From RGIG8775 sp045128735 (lineage in GTDB: Bacteria; Bacillota; Clostridia; Oscillospirales; CAG-272): a DNA stretch of 64,000 nucleotides. The stretch is from NCBI GenBank assembly GCA_045128735.1, contig JBGVRT010000052.1, positions 1-64,000 of the forward strand, given 5' to 3'. The stretch's first letter is position 1, and each line of letters opens with the position of its first letter. Made by a program: the position numbers and the translations under genes. This document shows, piece by piece, positions 51,530 through 60,681 of the stretch. The notes beneath the pieces were generated by a model. The model had not been told where the DNA came from, ran no database searches, and saw nothing but the letters and a program-made list of their open reading frames with translations.

Positions 51530-53206
51530 TTATGTTTTTGAAATTTCAATTTTAATATTGAGCTCTTTGCTTCCTTCGGCATAAAACGCTTTGTAATATC
51601 CGTTTCGGTTTCTTACTGTTTTTTCAAGGCTTTTTATCGCTCCGTCGGTGGTGTATTTGCATATCCAGCCCTCGTATATCACGGAAAGTGAGCCGTCATA
51701 GCAAGTGATTTTCGTATGCTTTTCTCCGTCAAAATCAAAAGCAGGTAACGCAAATCCAAGTGATCCGCCGCCGCTGACGTGAATATTGACACCGCTTGAA
51801 TTTACCGTGTAACGTGACGTTATATTTTCGTCTCCGAATTTGCATTCAATAACAGCATAAGCGTTGTTGTTGTCCTTTGTACAAGAAATTACGTTGTATT
51901 CCGCATTTCCGTCAAGAGCAAAAACAGGTTTTCCGTCGGCGATAATGCAGGGACAAAGGGAATATGGGTCAGAGCTTTCGACGTTTATACAATAGTTCGG
52001 GTGCTTTGAAGATACGCAGGGGAGGGAAAGGCATATGGGCGAAGGAGCCCCCGCTTTGTGTACCCGCCCAAGACCGTCGGCATCATAGTGGACATCGGCG
52101 TTCAAGTCAAACTCAAGGGCATAACCGCCGCATTTCACAAATAATTTGTGGAAATCATCCGACGTTCTGAATATCTCTGCCTCGTCATTTTTGGGGGCGC
52201 ACGGTATGGATTCGTCACACATCAGATATGCACCGTAGAACCAAGATGCCGTGGTTATCATATACTTGTCAAAATATCCGTAATCCTCACAGCCGTATTT
52301 GCTTTCAAGCGGAAAACGGTTTTTAATATGAAGTATAGGAGATTTTGAGAACCAATAGTCGGTAACAGCCATAGCCGAAGCAACTCCCGCTTTGAATCTT
52401 GATGCAAGCTGGAGGTCTCCCTCTTTTGCGTATCGGTTTGCTTCAAATTCAAATATTATAGCAAGAAGTCCCTCGTTGTGCAAAAATTGATTGCTTCGTC
52501 CACCGAACGGTATTTCACCGCTGGTCGATTGCATTTTCAGCGTGAGAAGCGCTGTTTTTCTCAAGCACTCGTCTATTTCGTTGAAATATTTGCCGCGGTA
52601 TCCGAAGTGCAAAAGCATTGAAAAGAGAACGCGCGGAACAAAATCATAAACCATAGGAGGGTGATTTGGAGCATCCTTGTACATAAGATTTTCGTCAAGA
52701 TGGGCCAATTGGGTAGCTATCTGCGTATCGACGAAATCCTCGACTCTGTTAAGCCCGATAAACTGACGCATATGTTCGCTTACTCCGGTGAAAAGAGCCC
52801 AATTGTAAACAATGTCATCAGGTGTCTTAGCGAAAACGTTGTAGCAGTTTGCAGGTTCAATATCAGTAAGGTAGTTCTTCCAACGGTCCAATGTTTCGAT
52901 GTCAACCGTTTTATATTTTTCAAGCTCCATAATGCAGAAAATAATTTCTCTTACAGAGAAGTCGTTAGCCGCCTTGACGTTTGGAATAGTCTTGCAGCAA
53001 AACTCCATCATTTCGCAAAAGAGAGGCAGTAAATAGCTTCTTTTTCCGTGCGCGGCGAGAATACCTATGCAAACAGTCAAACGAGGGAATCCGTGCTCCT
53101 TAAGACCGTTGGTTTTAACTTGATTAAAATATTGTTCGATGTGCTCGTCACTATACGCTGAAAGTGCCGTTTCCATTAAAGATATATATTTTTCTTTAGT
53201 AACCAT
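51530..53206 (-). CDS. Putative polysaccharide-lyase-like or heparinase-like protein
   Basis: A 558-residue cytoplasmic-looking protein, not firmly identified. Residues about 1-330 are helical with repeated hairpins, like an alpha/alpha-toroid. They contain STSGEIPFGGRSNQFLHNEG, a motif reminiscent of lyase and heparinase proteins. Residues about 330-558 are beta-rich (beta-sandwich-like). No signal peptide is present. It is alone on the minus strand with its own promoter. A role in handling uronic-acid-containing oligosaccharides is possible (inference only). Confidence 0.5.
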   Translation of the reverse strand: MVTKEKYISLMETALSAYSDEHIEQYFNQVKTNGLKEHGFPRLTVCIGILAAHGKRSYLLPLFCEMMEFCCKTIPNVKAANDFSVREIIFCIMELEKYKTVDIETLDRWKNYLTDIEPANCYNVFAKTPDDIVYNWALFTGVSEHMRQFIGLNRVEDFVDTQIATQLAHLDENLMYKDAPNHPPMVYDFVPRVLFSMLLHFGYRGKYFNEIDECLRKTALLTLKMQSTSGEIPFGGRSNQFLHNEGLLAIIFEFEANRYAKEGDLQLASRFKAGVASAMAVTDYWFSKSPILHIKNRFPLESKYGCEDYGYFDKYMITTASWFYGAYLMCDESIPCAPKNDEAEIFRTSDDFHKLFVKCGGYALEFDLNADVHYDADGLGRVHKAGAPSPICLSLPCVSSKHPNYCINVESSDPYSLCPCIIADGKPVFALDGNAEYNVISCTKDNNNAYAVIECKFGDENITSRYTVNSSGVNIHVSGGGSLGFALPAFDFDGEKHTKITCYDGSLSVIYEGWICKYTTDGAIKSLEKTVRNRNGYYKAFYAEGSKELNIKIEISKT

Positions 53207-53238
53207 ATAAAGCCTCCTTATATTGAAGTGTTAAATTC

Positions 53239-53267
53239 ATTATATAATACCGATAACGTAATTTCAA
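53239..53267 (-). promoter_or_regulatory. SigA promoter of the lyase-like gene
   Basis: On the minus strand TTGAAA (53262-53267) and TATAAT (53239-53244) with a 17-bp spacer; AAGGAGG follows before the ATG. Confidence 0.75.
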
Positions 53268-53284
53268 TGGCTTTTTTTGCTGTT

Positions 53285-54004
53285 TTATGGGTGATTGTTG
53301 TTGCAAAAAAACAGAAGTGTTCCCACGTCGTAAAGGGGGGCGTCGGAAAGAGAAATCACCTCGTAGCCTTGCTTTTGGCAAAATGCGGATATCTCTGTGC
53401 CGTCTTTGTGCTTTGATATATCTCCGCAAAAATAAACTTTATTTCCGTACACTCCCGAGGCGCCGCCGAGAAATCCGTAGTCGTATCCTTCAAGGATGAC
53501 TCCGCCCGAACATATCAAAAGCGCATCGACTCCAAGCTTGCGCGCGGTGTTGTAAATGCCTTGGTCAGCTGTTATAACTGCATTTTCAAGAACTAGAGAA
53601 GAACACTTTGCGTAGCCTTGCTTTACGTTTGCGTTAACAAAACCTCTTGATAGGGCGTATTTCTTTATTTCCTCGGAAATGTGGGCTGTGTTACCGACTA
53701 TTGCGTTTTTCAAAGTGAAAAAATTGTAAGCAACGTCAAGCGGATACTCCCTGCCAAGTTTGTCGTTTGTCAACGAAAGCTTCAACGACGTCTTGGAGAT
53801 TATCAGATCTATTTCGTGTTTAGTCTCAATGTAATAATCCTTCGGGACAAACAGCCTGCCGTTCATTGATTTCAGCAGCATATCGGGGTGTGACGCAACT
53901 CTTGGGTCAAGCGCTGAAAAAGGAGGTAACTCTATTACCTCGCATATTTCGCATAATTTGCTTTTTGCGGAGCAGGGCATTCTGCCGTCGATAACCGCTA
54001 CCAT
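53285..54004 (-). CDS. DUF6873 family GME-fold protein
   Basis: A 239-residue protein matching the DUF6873 pattern, a family related to the guanidine-modifying-enzyme fold (arginine deiminase or dimethylarginase type). The segments ALDPRVASHPDM and GYAKCSSLVLENAVITADQGI and the C-terminal DVGTLLFFCNN are characteristic. Whether a full catalytic triad is present I cannot confirm. It begins after GAGGTG, just behind the rpmB terminator. Function unknown. Confidence 0.7.
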   Translation of the reverse strand: MVAVIDGRMPCSAKSKLCEICEVIELPPFSALDPRVASHPDMLLKSMNGRLFVPKDYYIETKHEIDLIISKTSLKLSLTNDKLGREYPLDVAYNFFTLKNAIVGNTAHISEEIKKYALSRGFVNANVKQGYAKCSSLVLENAVITADQGIYNTARKLGVDALLICSGGVILEGYDYGFLGGASGVYGNKVYFCGDISKHKDGTEISAFCQKQGYEVISLSDAPLYDVGTLLFFCNNNHP

Positions 54005-54027
54005 AAAATCACCTCATAAAAATAAAG

Positions 54028-54048
54028 CCGCCGAAGACTATTCGGCGG
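54028..54048 (-). terminator. Terminator of rpmB
   Basis: An 8-bp stem, CCGCCGAA with its complement (54028-54035 / 54041-54048) and a 5-nt loop. On the minus strand a CTTTATTTTT tail follows. Confidence 0.85.
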
Positions 54049-54066
54049 AAACTTTATTGATCGTGC

Positions 54067-54252
54067 TTACGCACGTGTTACCTTGCCTGAACGCAGACAA
54101 CGAGAACATACAGCAACGGTTGTAGGAGTACCATCAACTATTGCCTTTACCTTGCGGATATTGGGCTTCCAACATCTGTTTGTCTTACGATGAGAGTGGG
54201 AAACGTTCTGTCCGAAAACAACGCCCTTTCCACAAACACTGCACTTTGCCAT
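54067..54252 (-). CDS. rpmB: Ribosomal protein L28, zinc-ribbon form
   Basis: A 61-residue 50S protein. Two CxxC pairs, CSVC (4-7) and CSRC (49-52), mark the zinc-binding paralogue rather than the zinc-free one. HSHRKTNRCWKPN is the family signature. It has its own promoter and an AGGAGGTG site. Confidence 0.96.
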   Translation of the reverse strand: MAKCSVCGKGVVFGQNVSHSHRKTNRCWKPNIRKVKAIVDGTPTTVAVCSRCLRSGKVTRA

Positions 54253-54310
54253 CTTGACACCTCCTGTATGCGGTATTGCGAATAATGAATTTCATTAATT
54301 AACAGCATAC

Positions 54311-54339
54311 ATTATAACATACAAAAAGAAAAAAAGCAA
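54311..54339 (-). promoter_or_regulatory. SigA promoter of rpmB
   Basis: On the minus strand TTGCTT (54334-54339) and TATAAT (54311-54316) with a 17-bp spacer. Confidence 0.75.
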
Positions 54340-54393
54340 TAGTTTTTTGAAAAAAAGTTAAATATTTTTTTATAATATTTTTTTGAGTCGAAT

Positions 54394-55656
54394 TCAGCCG
54401 TAAACCGCCGAGGAATTAAGCGCGCCTTCTATCCGCAAAAGACGGTTGTATTTTGCGATGCGTTCGCTTCGGCAAGGGGCGCCTGCCTTGATAAACGCCG
54501 CGCCCGTGCCGACGGCTATATCCGAAAGCGTGGTGTCCTCGGTCTCACCCGAACGGTGAGAAAGAATAAATCCGTAGTGCGCGTTCTTTGCGGTGTCTAT
54601 GACCTTCAATACCTCGGAAAGCGTACCGATCTGATTGGGCTTTATAAGAATTGAATTTCCGATGCCTTGCTTTATACCGTCGCGCAGACGCGAATCGTTG
54701 GTTACAAAAAGGTCGTCTCCTACAAGTCGGAGCTTGTCGCCAAGCTTATCGGTCATAAGCTTCCAACCGCCGAAATCGTCCTCACCCAGTCCGTCCTCTA
54801 TAGATATTATAGGATATTTTTCAATAAGCTCGGCATAATAATTTATAAGCTCCTCCGCAGTATATTCTTTGCCAAGCTTGCAGGTCTTGTAAGGTACACC
54901 GGAGGTGTGCGTCCATTCGCTTGCCGCGCAGTCAAGCGCGATTTTGACCTGCCCCTCGTAGCCTGCCCTTTTTATTGCTTGACAAATAAGCTCAAGCGCC
55001 TCTTCGTCAGAGCCAAGATCGGGAGCAAATCCTCCTTCATCGCCTACCGTAGAATTTAGCTTTCTTTCTTTGAGAATATTTCCAAGATCGTGGTAAATTT
55101 CACTTCCCATTCTTAACCCCTCCGAAAAGCACCGCGCTCCTATGGGAACTATCATAAATTCCTGTATCTCAACGTTATTTGAGGCGTGCGCGCCGCCGTT
55201 GAGGATATTCATCATCGGTACGGGGAGTCTGTGGGCATTGATACCGCCCAAATGTCGGTAGAGGGGCATTCCTTGCGAATTGGCGGCAGCTCTTGCGTTA
55301 GCAAGCGAAACCGCGAGAATGGCGTTTGCGCCAAGCTTGGATTTGTCCTTTGTTCCGTCAAGCTCGCAGAGTATTCTGTCAAGCTCGTGCTGTTCGCATG
55401 GGTTTATTCCGGCAATAGCGGGGGATATAACACGGCAAACGTTGTAGACCGCCTTGAGAACACCCTTGCCATGATAATATGCGCCGTCTGCATCGCGTTT
55501 TTCATTTGCTTCATGCCTACCCGTAGAAGCACCCGAGGGCACGCTTGCTATGCCCACCGTTCCGTCACTTAAAAATACGGTTGCTTCAACCGTGGGATTT
55601 CCGCGTGAGTCGAGAATTTCCCTTGCGCAACACTTTATGATCTGAGGCTTACTCAT
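54394..55656 (-). CDS. eno: Enolase
   Basis: A 420-residue phosphopyruvate hydratase of glycolysis. The opening IKCCAREILDSRGNPTVEA, SGASTGRHEA, VGDEGGFAPDL, the metal ligands in ISIEDGLGEDD and LVGDDLFVTN, and SHRSGETEDT are present. The segment after it reads GTGAAFIKAGAPCRSER where most enolases have AGQIKTG, a variant seen in divergent or second enolases. The start is at 55656 with AAGGAAGG upstream; an 18-codon extension is rejected. It is divergent from a sugar isomerase. Confidence 0.93.
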   Translation of the reverse strand: MSKPQIIKCCAREILDSRGNPTVEATVFLSDGTVGIASVPSGASTGRHEANEKRDADGAYYHGKGVLKAVYNVCRVISPAIAGINPCEQHELDRILCELDGTKDKSKLGANAILAVSLANARAAANSQGMPLYRHLGGINAHRLPVPMMNILNGGAHASNNVEIQEFMIVPIGARCFSEGLRMGSEIYHDLGNILKERKLNSTVGDEGGFAPDLGSDEEALELICQAIKRAGYEGQVKIALDCAASEWTHTSGVPYKTCKLGKEYTAEELINYYAELIEKYPIISIEDGLGEDDFGGWKLMTDKLGDKLRLVGDDLFVTNDSRLRDGIKQGIGNSILIKPNQIGTLSEVLKVIDTAKNAHYGFILSHRSGETEDTTLSDIAVGTGAAFIKAGAPCRSERIAKYNRLLRIEGALNSSAVYG

Positions 55657-55728
55657 AATATTCACCTTCCTTTTTAGTAGTTTTCTCGAAAAATAGCAGA
55701 AATATACCAAAAAAGCGCAACTTTAACC

Positions 55729-55757
55729 TTGACTTGAAATAGCGAAACGTTTATAAT
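55729..55757 (+). promoter_or_regulatory. SigA promoter of the sugar isomerase gene
   Basis: TTGACT (55729-55734), 17 bp, TATAAT (55752-55757), about 35 bp before the ATG. Confidence 0.75.
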
Positions 55758-55793
55758 ATAGGTATAATATTGCTCTGTGAAAGGAGATACTCA

Positions 55794-56603
55794 ATGAAGC
55801 TTTCTATTTCTACACTGGGGTGCCCGAATTGGAGCTTTGATAAAATAATCACCGAATTTTCAAAGCTTGGGGTGCAGGGAATCGAGGTTCGCGGTATAGA
55901 CGGCGTTATGGATTTTGACGCTATACCCGAGCTTTGCGGAGAAAATATAGGTAAGACACTTGAAATTCTCAGGAAAAACAAACTTGAGTTCGTTTGCTTC
56001 AGTGCGTCGTCAAGCTTTCACGAAAGAGAGAAGCACGAAAAAAATATTGCCGAGGCAAAAGCGACGATTGATGCCGCGAAGCGTTGCGGTGTGCCGTATA
56101 TCCGAGTTTTCGGAAATAACGTCTCTGCAGAAGCTCCCGACAAATCCCTTGAAAATATTATCGACGGTATCGCCGAGGTCTGCCGATATGCCGAGGATAA
56201 GGGCGTAGTCGTCAATCTTGAAATCCACGGCGACATAAATACTCCGGAGCGCCTTGCCAAGGTTATAGGTGCGCTTAAGTGTTATAGGTCATTTGGTATC
56301 ATTTGGGATATTTGCCACACGTTTACCTCTTGCGGAAACGACATTTCCGAGGTTTATGAGGTTATTAAGCCCTACGTTCGCCACGTACATATAAAAGACG
56401 CAGTGAGAGATGATGGAAAAACACAGCTTCGCTCCATAGGTGAGGGTGATATAAATATAGAAGGAATTATAAAGCTGTTGCTTGATGACGGCTACTGCGG
56501 ATTCTTTTCCTTTGAGCACGAAAAGAAGTGGCACAAGGAGCTTCCCGAGCCTGAAACCGAATTTCCCAAGTTTGTTGAATATATAAAAAAGCTGAATATC
56601 TGA
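55794..56603 (+). CDS. Xylose-isomerase-like TIM-barrel sugar phosphate isomerase/epimerase
   Basis: A 269-residue protein of the AP endonuclease 2/xylose isomerase-like barrel family. Candidate metal ligands lie in NLEIHGDI (Glu), IWDICHTFTSCG (Asp, His), VHIKDAV (His, Asp) and SFEHEKKWH (Glu). Such enzymes isomerise or epimerise free or phosphorylated sugars and inositols; the substrate is not evident. Single-gene unit with AAAGGAG before the ATG and a terminator after. Confidence 0.85.
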   Translation: MKLSISTLGCPNWSFDKIITEFSKLGVQGIEVRGIDGVMDFDAIPELCGENIGKTLEILRKNKLEFVCFSASSSFHEREKHEKNIAEAKATIDAAKRCGVPYIRVFGNNVSAEAPDKSLENIIDGIAEVCRYAEDKGVVVNLEIHGDINTPERLAKVIGALKCYRSFGIIWDICHTFTSCGNDISEVYEVIKPYVRHVHIKDAVRDDGKTQLRSIGEGDINIEGIIKLLLDDGYCGFFSFEHEKKWHKELPEPETEFPKFVEYIKKLNI

Positions 56604-56609
56604 CCCATT

Positions 56610-56633
56610 GGCTGTCCTTTTGGACAGCCTTTT
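56610..56633 (+). terminator. Terminator of the sugar isomerase gene
   Basis: An 8-bp stem, GGCTGTCC with its complement (56610-56617 / 56622-56629) and a TTTT loop, followed by TTTTATT. Confidence 0.9.
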
Positions 56634-56685
56634 ATTAACAAATTGTTAAACTCGGAAAAATCAAGCAAAATCGACAAAAAGGGAC

Positions 56686-56714
56686 TTGATTTTTTGTGAA
56701 AAATGTTATATAAT
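56686..56714 (+). promoter_or_regulatory. SigA promoter of rsmE
   Basis: TTGATT (56686-56691), 17 bp, TATAAT (56709-56714). Confidence 0.75.
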
Positions 56715-56764
56715 AAAAAAGCTGACCAAAAAACAGCCCCATAATTATTCTAATCGGAGACATT

Positions 56765-57499
56765 ATGCCTAAATTTTTTGTGAGACAGGACAGTATATCT
56801 GACCAACGCATAACCATAATCGGCGACGATGCCTTTCACATATCGAGAGCACTACGTATGGCTAAGGGCGAGCATATCACGGTTTGTGATATGCAGTGCA
56901 ACGAATACGACTGCGTGCTTGCGGAGTTTAACCCCGATAGCGTAGTCGCGGAGATAATCTCGTCAAAAAGAATAGATAACGAGCCGCCCGTAAAGGTATA
57001 TCTTTTTCAGGCACTCCCGAAGGGCGACAAGCTTGATACGGTTATACAAAAGGCCGTTGAGTGCGGAGTTTACGAAATAACTCCCTTTGAGAGCGAGCGC
57101 TGTGTGGTAAAATCAAAGCCCGATGCGGAGGAGCGTAAAACCGAACGCCGCAACCGAATTTCACTTGAAGCCGCAAAGCAATGCGGCAGGGGATATATTC
57201 CGAGAGTAAATCCCACCGTGAGCTTTGAAGAGGCTGTAAGGAAAGCCTGCGAGTGCGAGCTTTGTCTGTTTTGCTATGAGGCTGAAGAACAGGCGTCTCT
57301 TAAGGAACTGCTAAAATCAAACCGTTGCGCCGAAGCGATAGCCGTATTTATAGGAAGCGAGGGCGGATTTTCGGTAGCAGAGGCGGCATATGCCCGTGAT
57401 AAGGGTATGAAGTCGGTAAGTCTTGGTAAACGCATTCTCAGAACCGAGACTGCCCCGTCCTTTGTACTAAGCTGTATTTCGTACGAAACAGAGCTATAA
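56765..57499 (+). CDS. rsmE: 16S rRNA (uracil(1498)-N3)-methyltransferase
   Basis: A 244-residue SPOUT methyltransferase. An N-terminal PUA-like domain (residues 1-70) is followed by LFQALPKGDKLDTVIQKAVECGV, FIGSEGGFSVAEA and LGKRILRTETAPSFVLS, the knot signatures. Normal length. Its own promoter lies just upstream; prmA, a frequent partner, is absent. Confidence 0.95.
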   Translation: MPKFFVRQDSISDQRITIIGDDAFHISRALRMAKGEHITVCDMQCNEYDCVLAEFNPDSVVAEIISSKRIDNEPPVKVYLFQALPKGDKLDTVIQKAVECGVYEITPFESERCVVKSKPDAEERKTERRNRISLEAAKQCGRGYIPRVNPTVSFEEAVRKACECELCLFCYEAEEQASLKELLKSNRCAEAIAVFIGSEGGFSVAEAAYARDKGMKSVSLGKRILRTETAPSFVLSCISYETEL

Positions 57500-57563
57500 T
57501 GGCAAATTATATAAAAAAATAAAAAAATTTTTAATATTTTGCATAAAAATTTTCAAAAACCTA

Positions 57564-57592
57564 TTGAAATTTTACAAAAAATATAGTAAAAT
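57564..57592 (+). promoter_or_regulatory. SigA promoter of the PucR-type regulator
   Basis: TTGAAA (57564-57569), 17 bp, TAAAAT (57587-57592), about 52 bp before the ATG. Confidence 0.7.
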
Positions 57593-57643
57593 ATAGGACA
57601 GTATCAACAAAACAAGGAAAATAAATTGCGAGGAGATTTATTT

Positions 57644-58729
57644 ATGTCGAACAGATTGTTTCAAGGTGTTATCCATCAGATGAAGGATGCCATAGATAGG
57701 GTAATAGGTGTTATTGACGAAAACGGCAGTATCATCGCTTGCTCTGAGCTTGTACACGTAGGAGAGATCAAGCAGGGGATCCGTGATGAACTTGCATATT
57801 CGGGCGAGATGTTCGTGCTTGACGGATATACTTACAGAGCTATAAACGTAGGCGTAAAGGCTGAGTATACCGTATTTGTTGAGGGCGAGGATAAGGTAGC
57901 TGATAAAATGTCAAAGCTGCTTACCATTTCTCTCGGTAACATAAAGAACCTTTACGATGAAAAGTACGATAAGGGTTCGTTTATCAAAAATATCATTCTT
58001 GATAATATTCTCCCCAGCGATATATATATTAAAAGCAAGGAGCTTCACTTCAACACCGAGGAAGTCCGTATCGTGTTCCTTATCAAATTCTACGGAAAGA
58101 CCGACATGATGCCCTTTGAAATGCTCCAGAATATGTTTCCCGATAAATCAAAGGACTACGTTATCAGCGTAGGAGAGCACGATATCGTTCTCGTTAAGGA
58201 TATCAAGCAGGGCACAGACAGCAAGGAGATTGAAAAGATCGCTACAAATATCGCAGACACTCTCAGCACAGAGTTCTACACCAAAGTGGCTATCGGTATC
58301 TCCACCATTGTCGATAACATAAAGGATCTTGCGCGTGCATATAAAGAGGCGCAGGTAGCTCTTGACGTCGGAAAGGTGTTTGAGACCGAAAAGAACATAA
58401 TCAGTTATGAAAATCTCGGTATAGGCAGACTTATTTATCAGCTTCCCACCACTCTTTGCGAGATGTTCTTGCAGGAGGTGTTCAAAAGGGGAAGTCTTGA
58501 GTCTCTTGACCGTGAGACGCTTATGACTATCCAGAGCTTCTTCGAAAACAACCTTAACGTTTCGGAGACCTCAAGAAAACTTTTTGTACACCGCAATACA
58601 CTTGTGTACAGACTTGAAAAAATCCGCAAGCTCACAGGTCTTGATCTTCGCGAGTTTGAACACGCTATAACCTTTAAGGTTGCTCTTATGGTTAAGAAAT
58701 ACCTTAATTCCAAACCCGGCAAGTTTTAA
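57644..58729 (+). CDS. PucR/CdaR-family helix-turn-helix regulator
   Basis: About 361 residues. An N-terminal sugar-diacid-like sensor (about 1-120) is followed by a degenerate GGDEF-like middle (about 160-270, VAIGISTIVDNIKDLARAYKEAQVAL). The C-terminal PucR helix-turn-helix has NLNVSETSRKLFVHRNTLVYRLEKI. Relatives respond to sugar diacids or purines; the ligand here is unknown. It starts at the ATG at 57644 after AGGAG. No obvious target operon adjoins. Confidence 0.83.
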   Translation: MSNRLFQGVIHQMKDAIDRVIGVIDENGSIIACSELVHVGEIKQGIRDELAYSGEMFVLDGYTYRAINVGVKAEYTVFVEGEDKVADKMSKLLTISLGNIKNLYDEKYDKGSFIKNIILDNILPSDIYIKSKELHFNTEEVRIVFLIKFYGKTDMMPFEMLQNMFPDKSKDYVISVGEHDIVLVKDIKQGTDSKEIEKIATNIADTLSTEFYTKVAIGISTIVDNIKDLARAYKEAQVALDVGKVFETEKNIISYENLGIGRLIYQLPTTLCEMFLQEVFKRGSLESLDRETLMTIQSFFENNLNVSETSRKLFVHRNTLVYRLEKIRKLTGLDLREFEHAITFKVALMVKKYLNSKPGKF

Positions 58730-58822
58730 TAGATACATAATAAGCGAAGCGAGCGTGTTTGAAAGTGCGTTTGTTTCGCTTATGTGTGTAATTTGAAAAG
58801 GCATATTTTCAAGGAGAACGCG

Positions 58823-60118
58823 ATGCAGGAAGAATTTGATGAGATAAAAGCCGAAGCCTCTGAGCTTTCTTGTGGAAAGAAAAGAATAATTTGTCTCGTC
58901 GTCGCTTTCATCGCTGTCGCCCTCATCTCGGTTATGCTCACCTTTTCGCTGACGGTAAATTATTTTTTCTCGGAAGAAAACGGCGAGTATGCAAAATTTG
59001 AGGTTCTAAAAAAATATATAGATAAATACTCGTATTACGAACCCGACCACGATGCGATGATGGATGCCGCACTTAAGGCATACGTAAGCGGAACGGGCGA
59101 CCGATACGCAGAGTATTATAACGCCGAGGACTTCAAGGCTCTCGCAGAGGATAATGAAGGGCGCTTTGTGGGAATAGGCGTGACCATTTCGGAAACCGAG
59201 ACAGTTTATCATAATAAATCCGTTACCCTTATCGAGGTGATCGGCGTTTATGAGTCATCGCCTGCAAACGAGGCGGGAATCCGTGAGGGTGATATGATTT
59301 ATTCGGTTTATACCGATGACGGCGAAATATTCACCGATGATGTTGGTATGGATGTTGTCACTTCAAAAATCAAGGGCGAAGAGGGAACAGAGGTTAAAAT
59401 ATCTGTGCTTCGCGGCTCGGAAAACGAATATGAAAAGCTTGACTTCACAATGAAACGCCGTAAGGTAGACGTAAATTCGGTAACGTATGAGATTTCTGAA
59501 AGTCAGCCTACGGTCGGAATAGTTAGAGTAACACGCTTTGACCTCAGAACGCCGTTGCTGTTTAAGGGTGCATTTAACGACCTTAAGCGGCAAGGAATAA
59601 CCAAAGTGGTTCTCGATATGCGCGGCAATCCGGGTGGTGATCTTAGCTCGGTTATTGCGTGCGCAAGCTACTTCCTCGTTGAGGGAGATGTAATAATAAG
59701 TACCGAGGATAACGACGGCAACAAATTGTTTGAGGAGGCGCGTTCCCGCACTTACGGTGCAACGTATTCCTCGTGCAACGTGGCTAAGGACGAGATAGGA
59801 ATGTTTCGTGACTTTGAGGTTTCGGTTCTTGTAAACCGAGCAACCGCAAGCGCGGCAGAACTTTTAACGGCTGTTTTCAGAGATTACGAGTTGGCTGTTA
59901 CCGTGGGCGAAAAAACCTACGGAAAGGGAACGATGCAAACCATCTATCCACTTGACCGCGCGGGCTTCGACGGGGGCGTTAAGATGACGACGAACGTCTA
60001 TTTCCCACCATGCGGTGAAAGCTACGACGGAATGGGAATTATTCCCGATATAACCTTGGATAACTCAGCGACTGAGGATCTTCAGCTTGCCGCGGCAATA
60101 GAAAAACTTGTTAAATAA
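58823..60118 (+). CDS. S41 family C-terminal processing peptidase
   Basis: A 431-residue membrane-anchored serine protease. One N-terminal helix (about 24-46), a PDZ domain (about 110-200, with VYESSPANEAGIREGDMIYSV) and the catalytic domain follow. The nucleophile is Ser343 in RATASAAELL and the base is Lys368 in TYGKGTMQ, with normal 25-residue spacing. It trims exported or envelope proteins and may be related to CtpA/CtpB, the latter used in sporulation. The start is the ATG at 58823 after AAGGAG. Confidence 0.92.
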   Translation: MQEEFDEIKAEASELSCGKKRIICLVVAFIAVALISVMLTFSLTVNYFFSEENGEYAKFEVLKKYIDKYSYYEPDHDAMMDAALKAYVSGTGDRYAEYYNAEDFKALAEDNEGRFVGIGVTISETETVYHNKSVTLIEVIGVYESSPANEAGIREGDMIYSVYTDDGEIFTDDVGMDVVTSKIKGEEGTEVKISVLRGSENEYEKLDFTMKRRKVDVNSVTYEISESQPTVGIVRVTRFDLRTPLLFKGAFNDLKRQGITKVVLDMRGNPGGDLSSVIACASYFLVEGDVIISTEDNDGNKLFEEARSRTYGATYSSCNVAKDEIGMFRDFEVSVLVNRATASAAELLTAVFRDYELAVTVGEKTYGKGTMQTIYPLDRAGFDGGVKMTTNVYFPPCGESYDGMGIIPDITLDNSATEDLQLAAAIEKLVK

Positions 60119-60180
60119 AAAATAAATATAAATTCGCGACCGACGACCGCGCAAAATAGCCGTCGGAGAAGGAGCACATT

Positions 60181-60660
60181 ATGGCAAAGACAAAACAGAG
60201 CTATACGCAACAGGGTTACGACCTGCTTGTAAACGAACTTAATTATCTTAAATACGAAAAACGCGAACAGGTTAAAGAAGCTATCGCTACCGCACGTTCT
60301 TTTGGAGACCTTTCCGAGAACTCCGAGTATGATGAAGCGCGCAACGAGCAGGCTAAGGTTGAGGCTCGTATAGCAGAGCTTGAGGCTCTTATTGAGAACG
60401 CAGAGATAGTTGACGAATCTGTGCTTGACACCTCGGTTGTAAATATCGGATCGGTTGTTAAGGTTTTTGATAAAGAAGAAAACGAAGAGATCGAGTATCA
60501 TATAGTTGGCTCGAACGAAACAAACCCCTTTGAAAATAAAATTTCCATCGAATCTCCCGTTGGAAATGCACTTAACGGTAAGAGAGCAGGAGAAAAGGTT
60601 GAGGTAAATGCACCCCACGGCATAATTGTTCTTGAAATACTTGAGGTTTCAAGAAGATAA
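60181..60660 (+). CDS. greA: Transcription elongation factor GreA
   Basis: A 159-residue factor that rescues backtracked RNA polymerase by stimulating transcript cleavage. The N-terminal coiled coil has ARSFGDLSENSEYDEARNEQ, with the acidic tip. The C-terminal globular domain ends NAPHGIIVLEILEV. It precedes lysS by 21 bp, an arrangement known from other Firmicutes. Confidence 0.95.
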   Translation: MAKTKQSYTQQGYDLLVNELNYLKYEKREQVKEAIATARSFGDLSENSEYDEARNEQAKVEARIAELEALIENAEIVDESVLDTSVVNIGSVVKVFDKEENEEIEYHIVGSNETNPFENKISIESPVGNALNGKRAGEKVEVNAPHGIIVLEILEVSRR

Positions 60661-60681
60661 CTTTTTGAAAGGATACTAATA

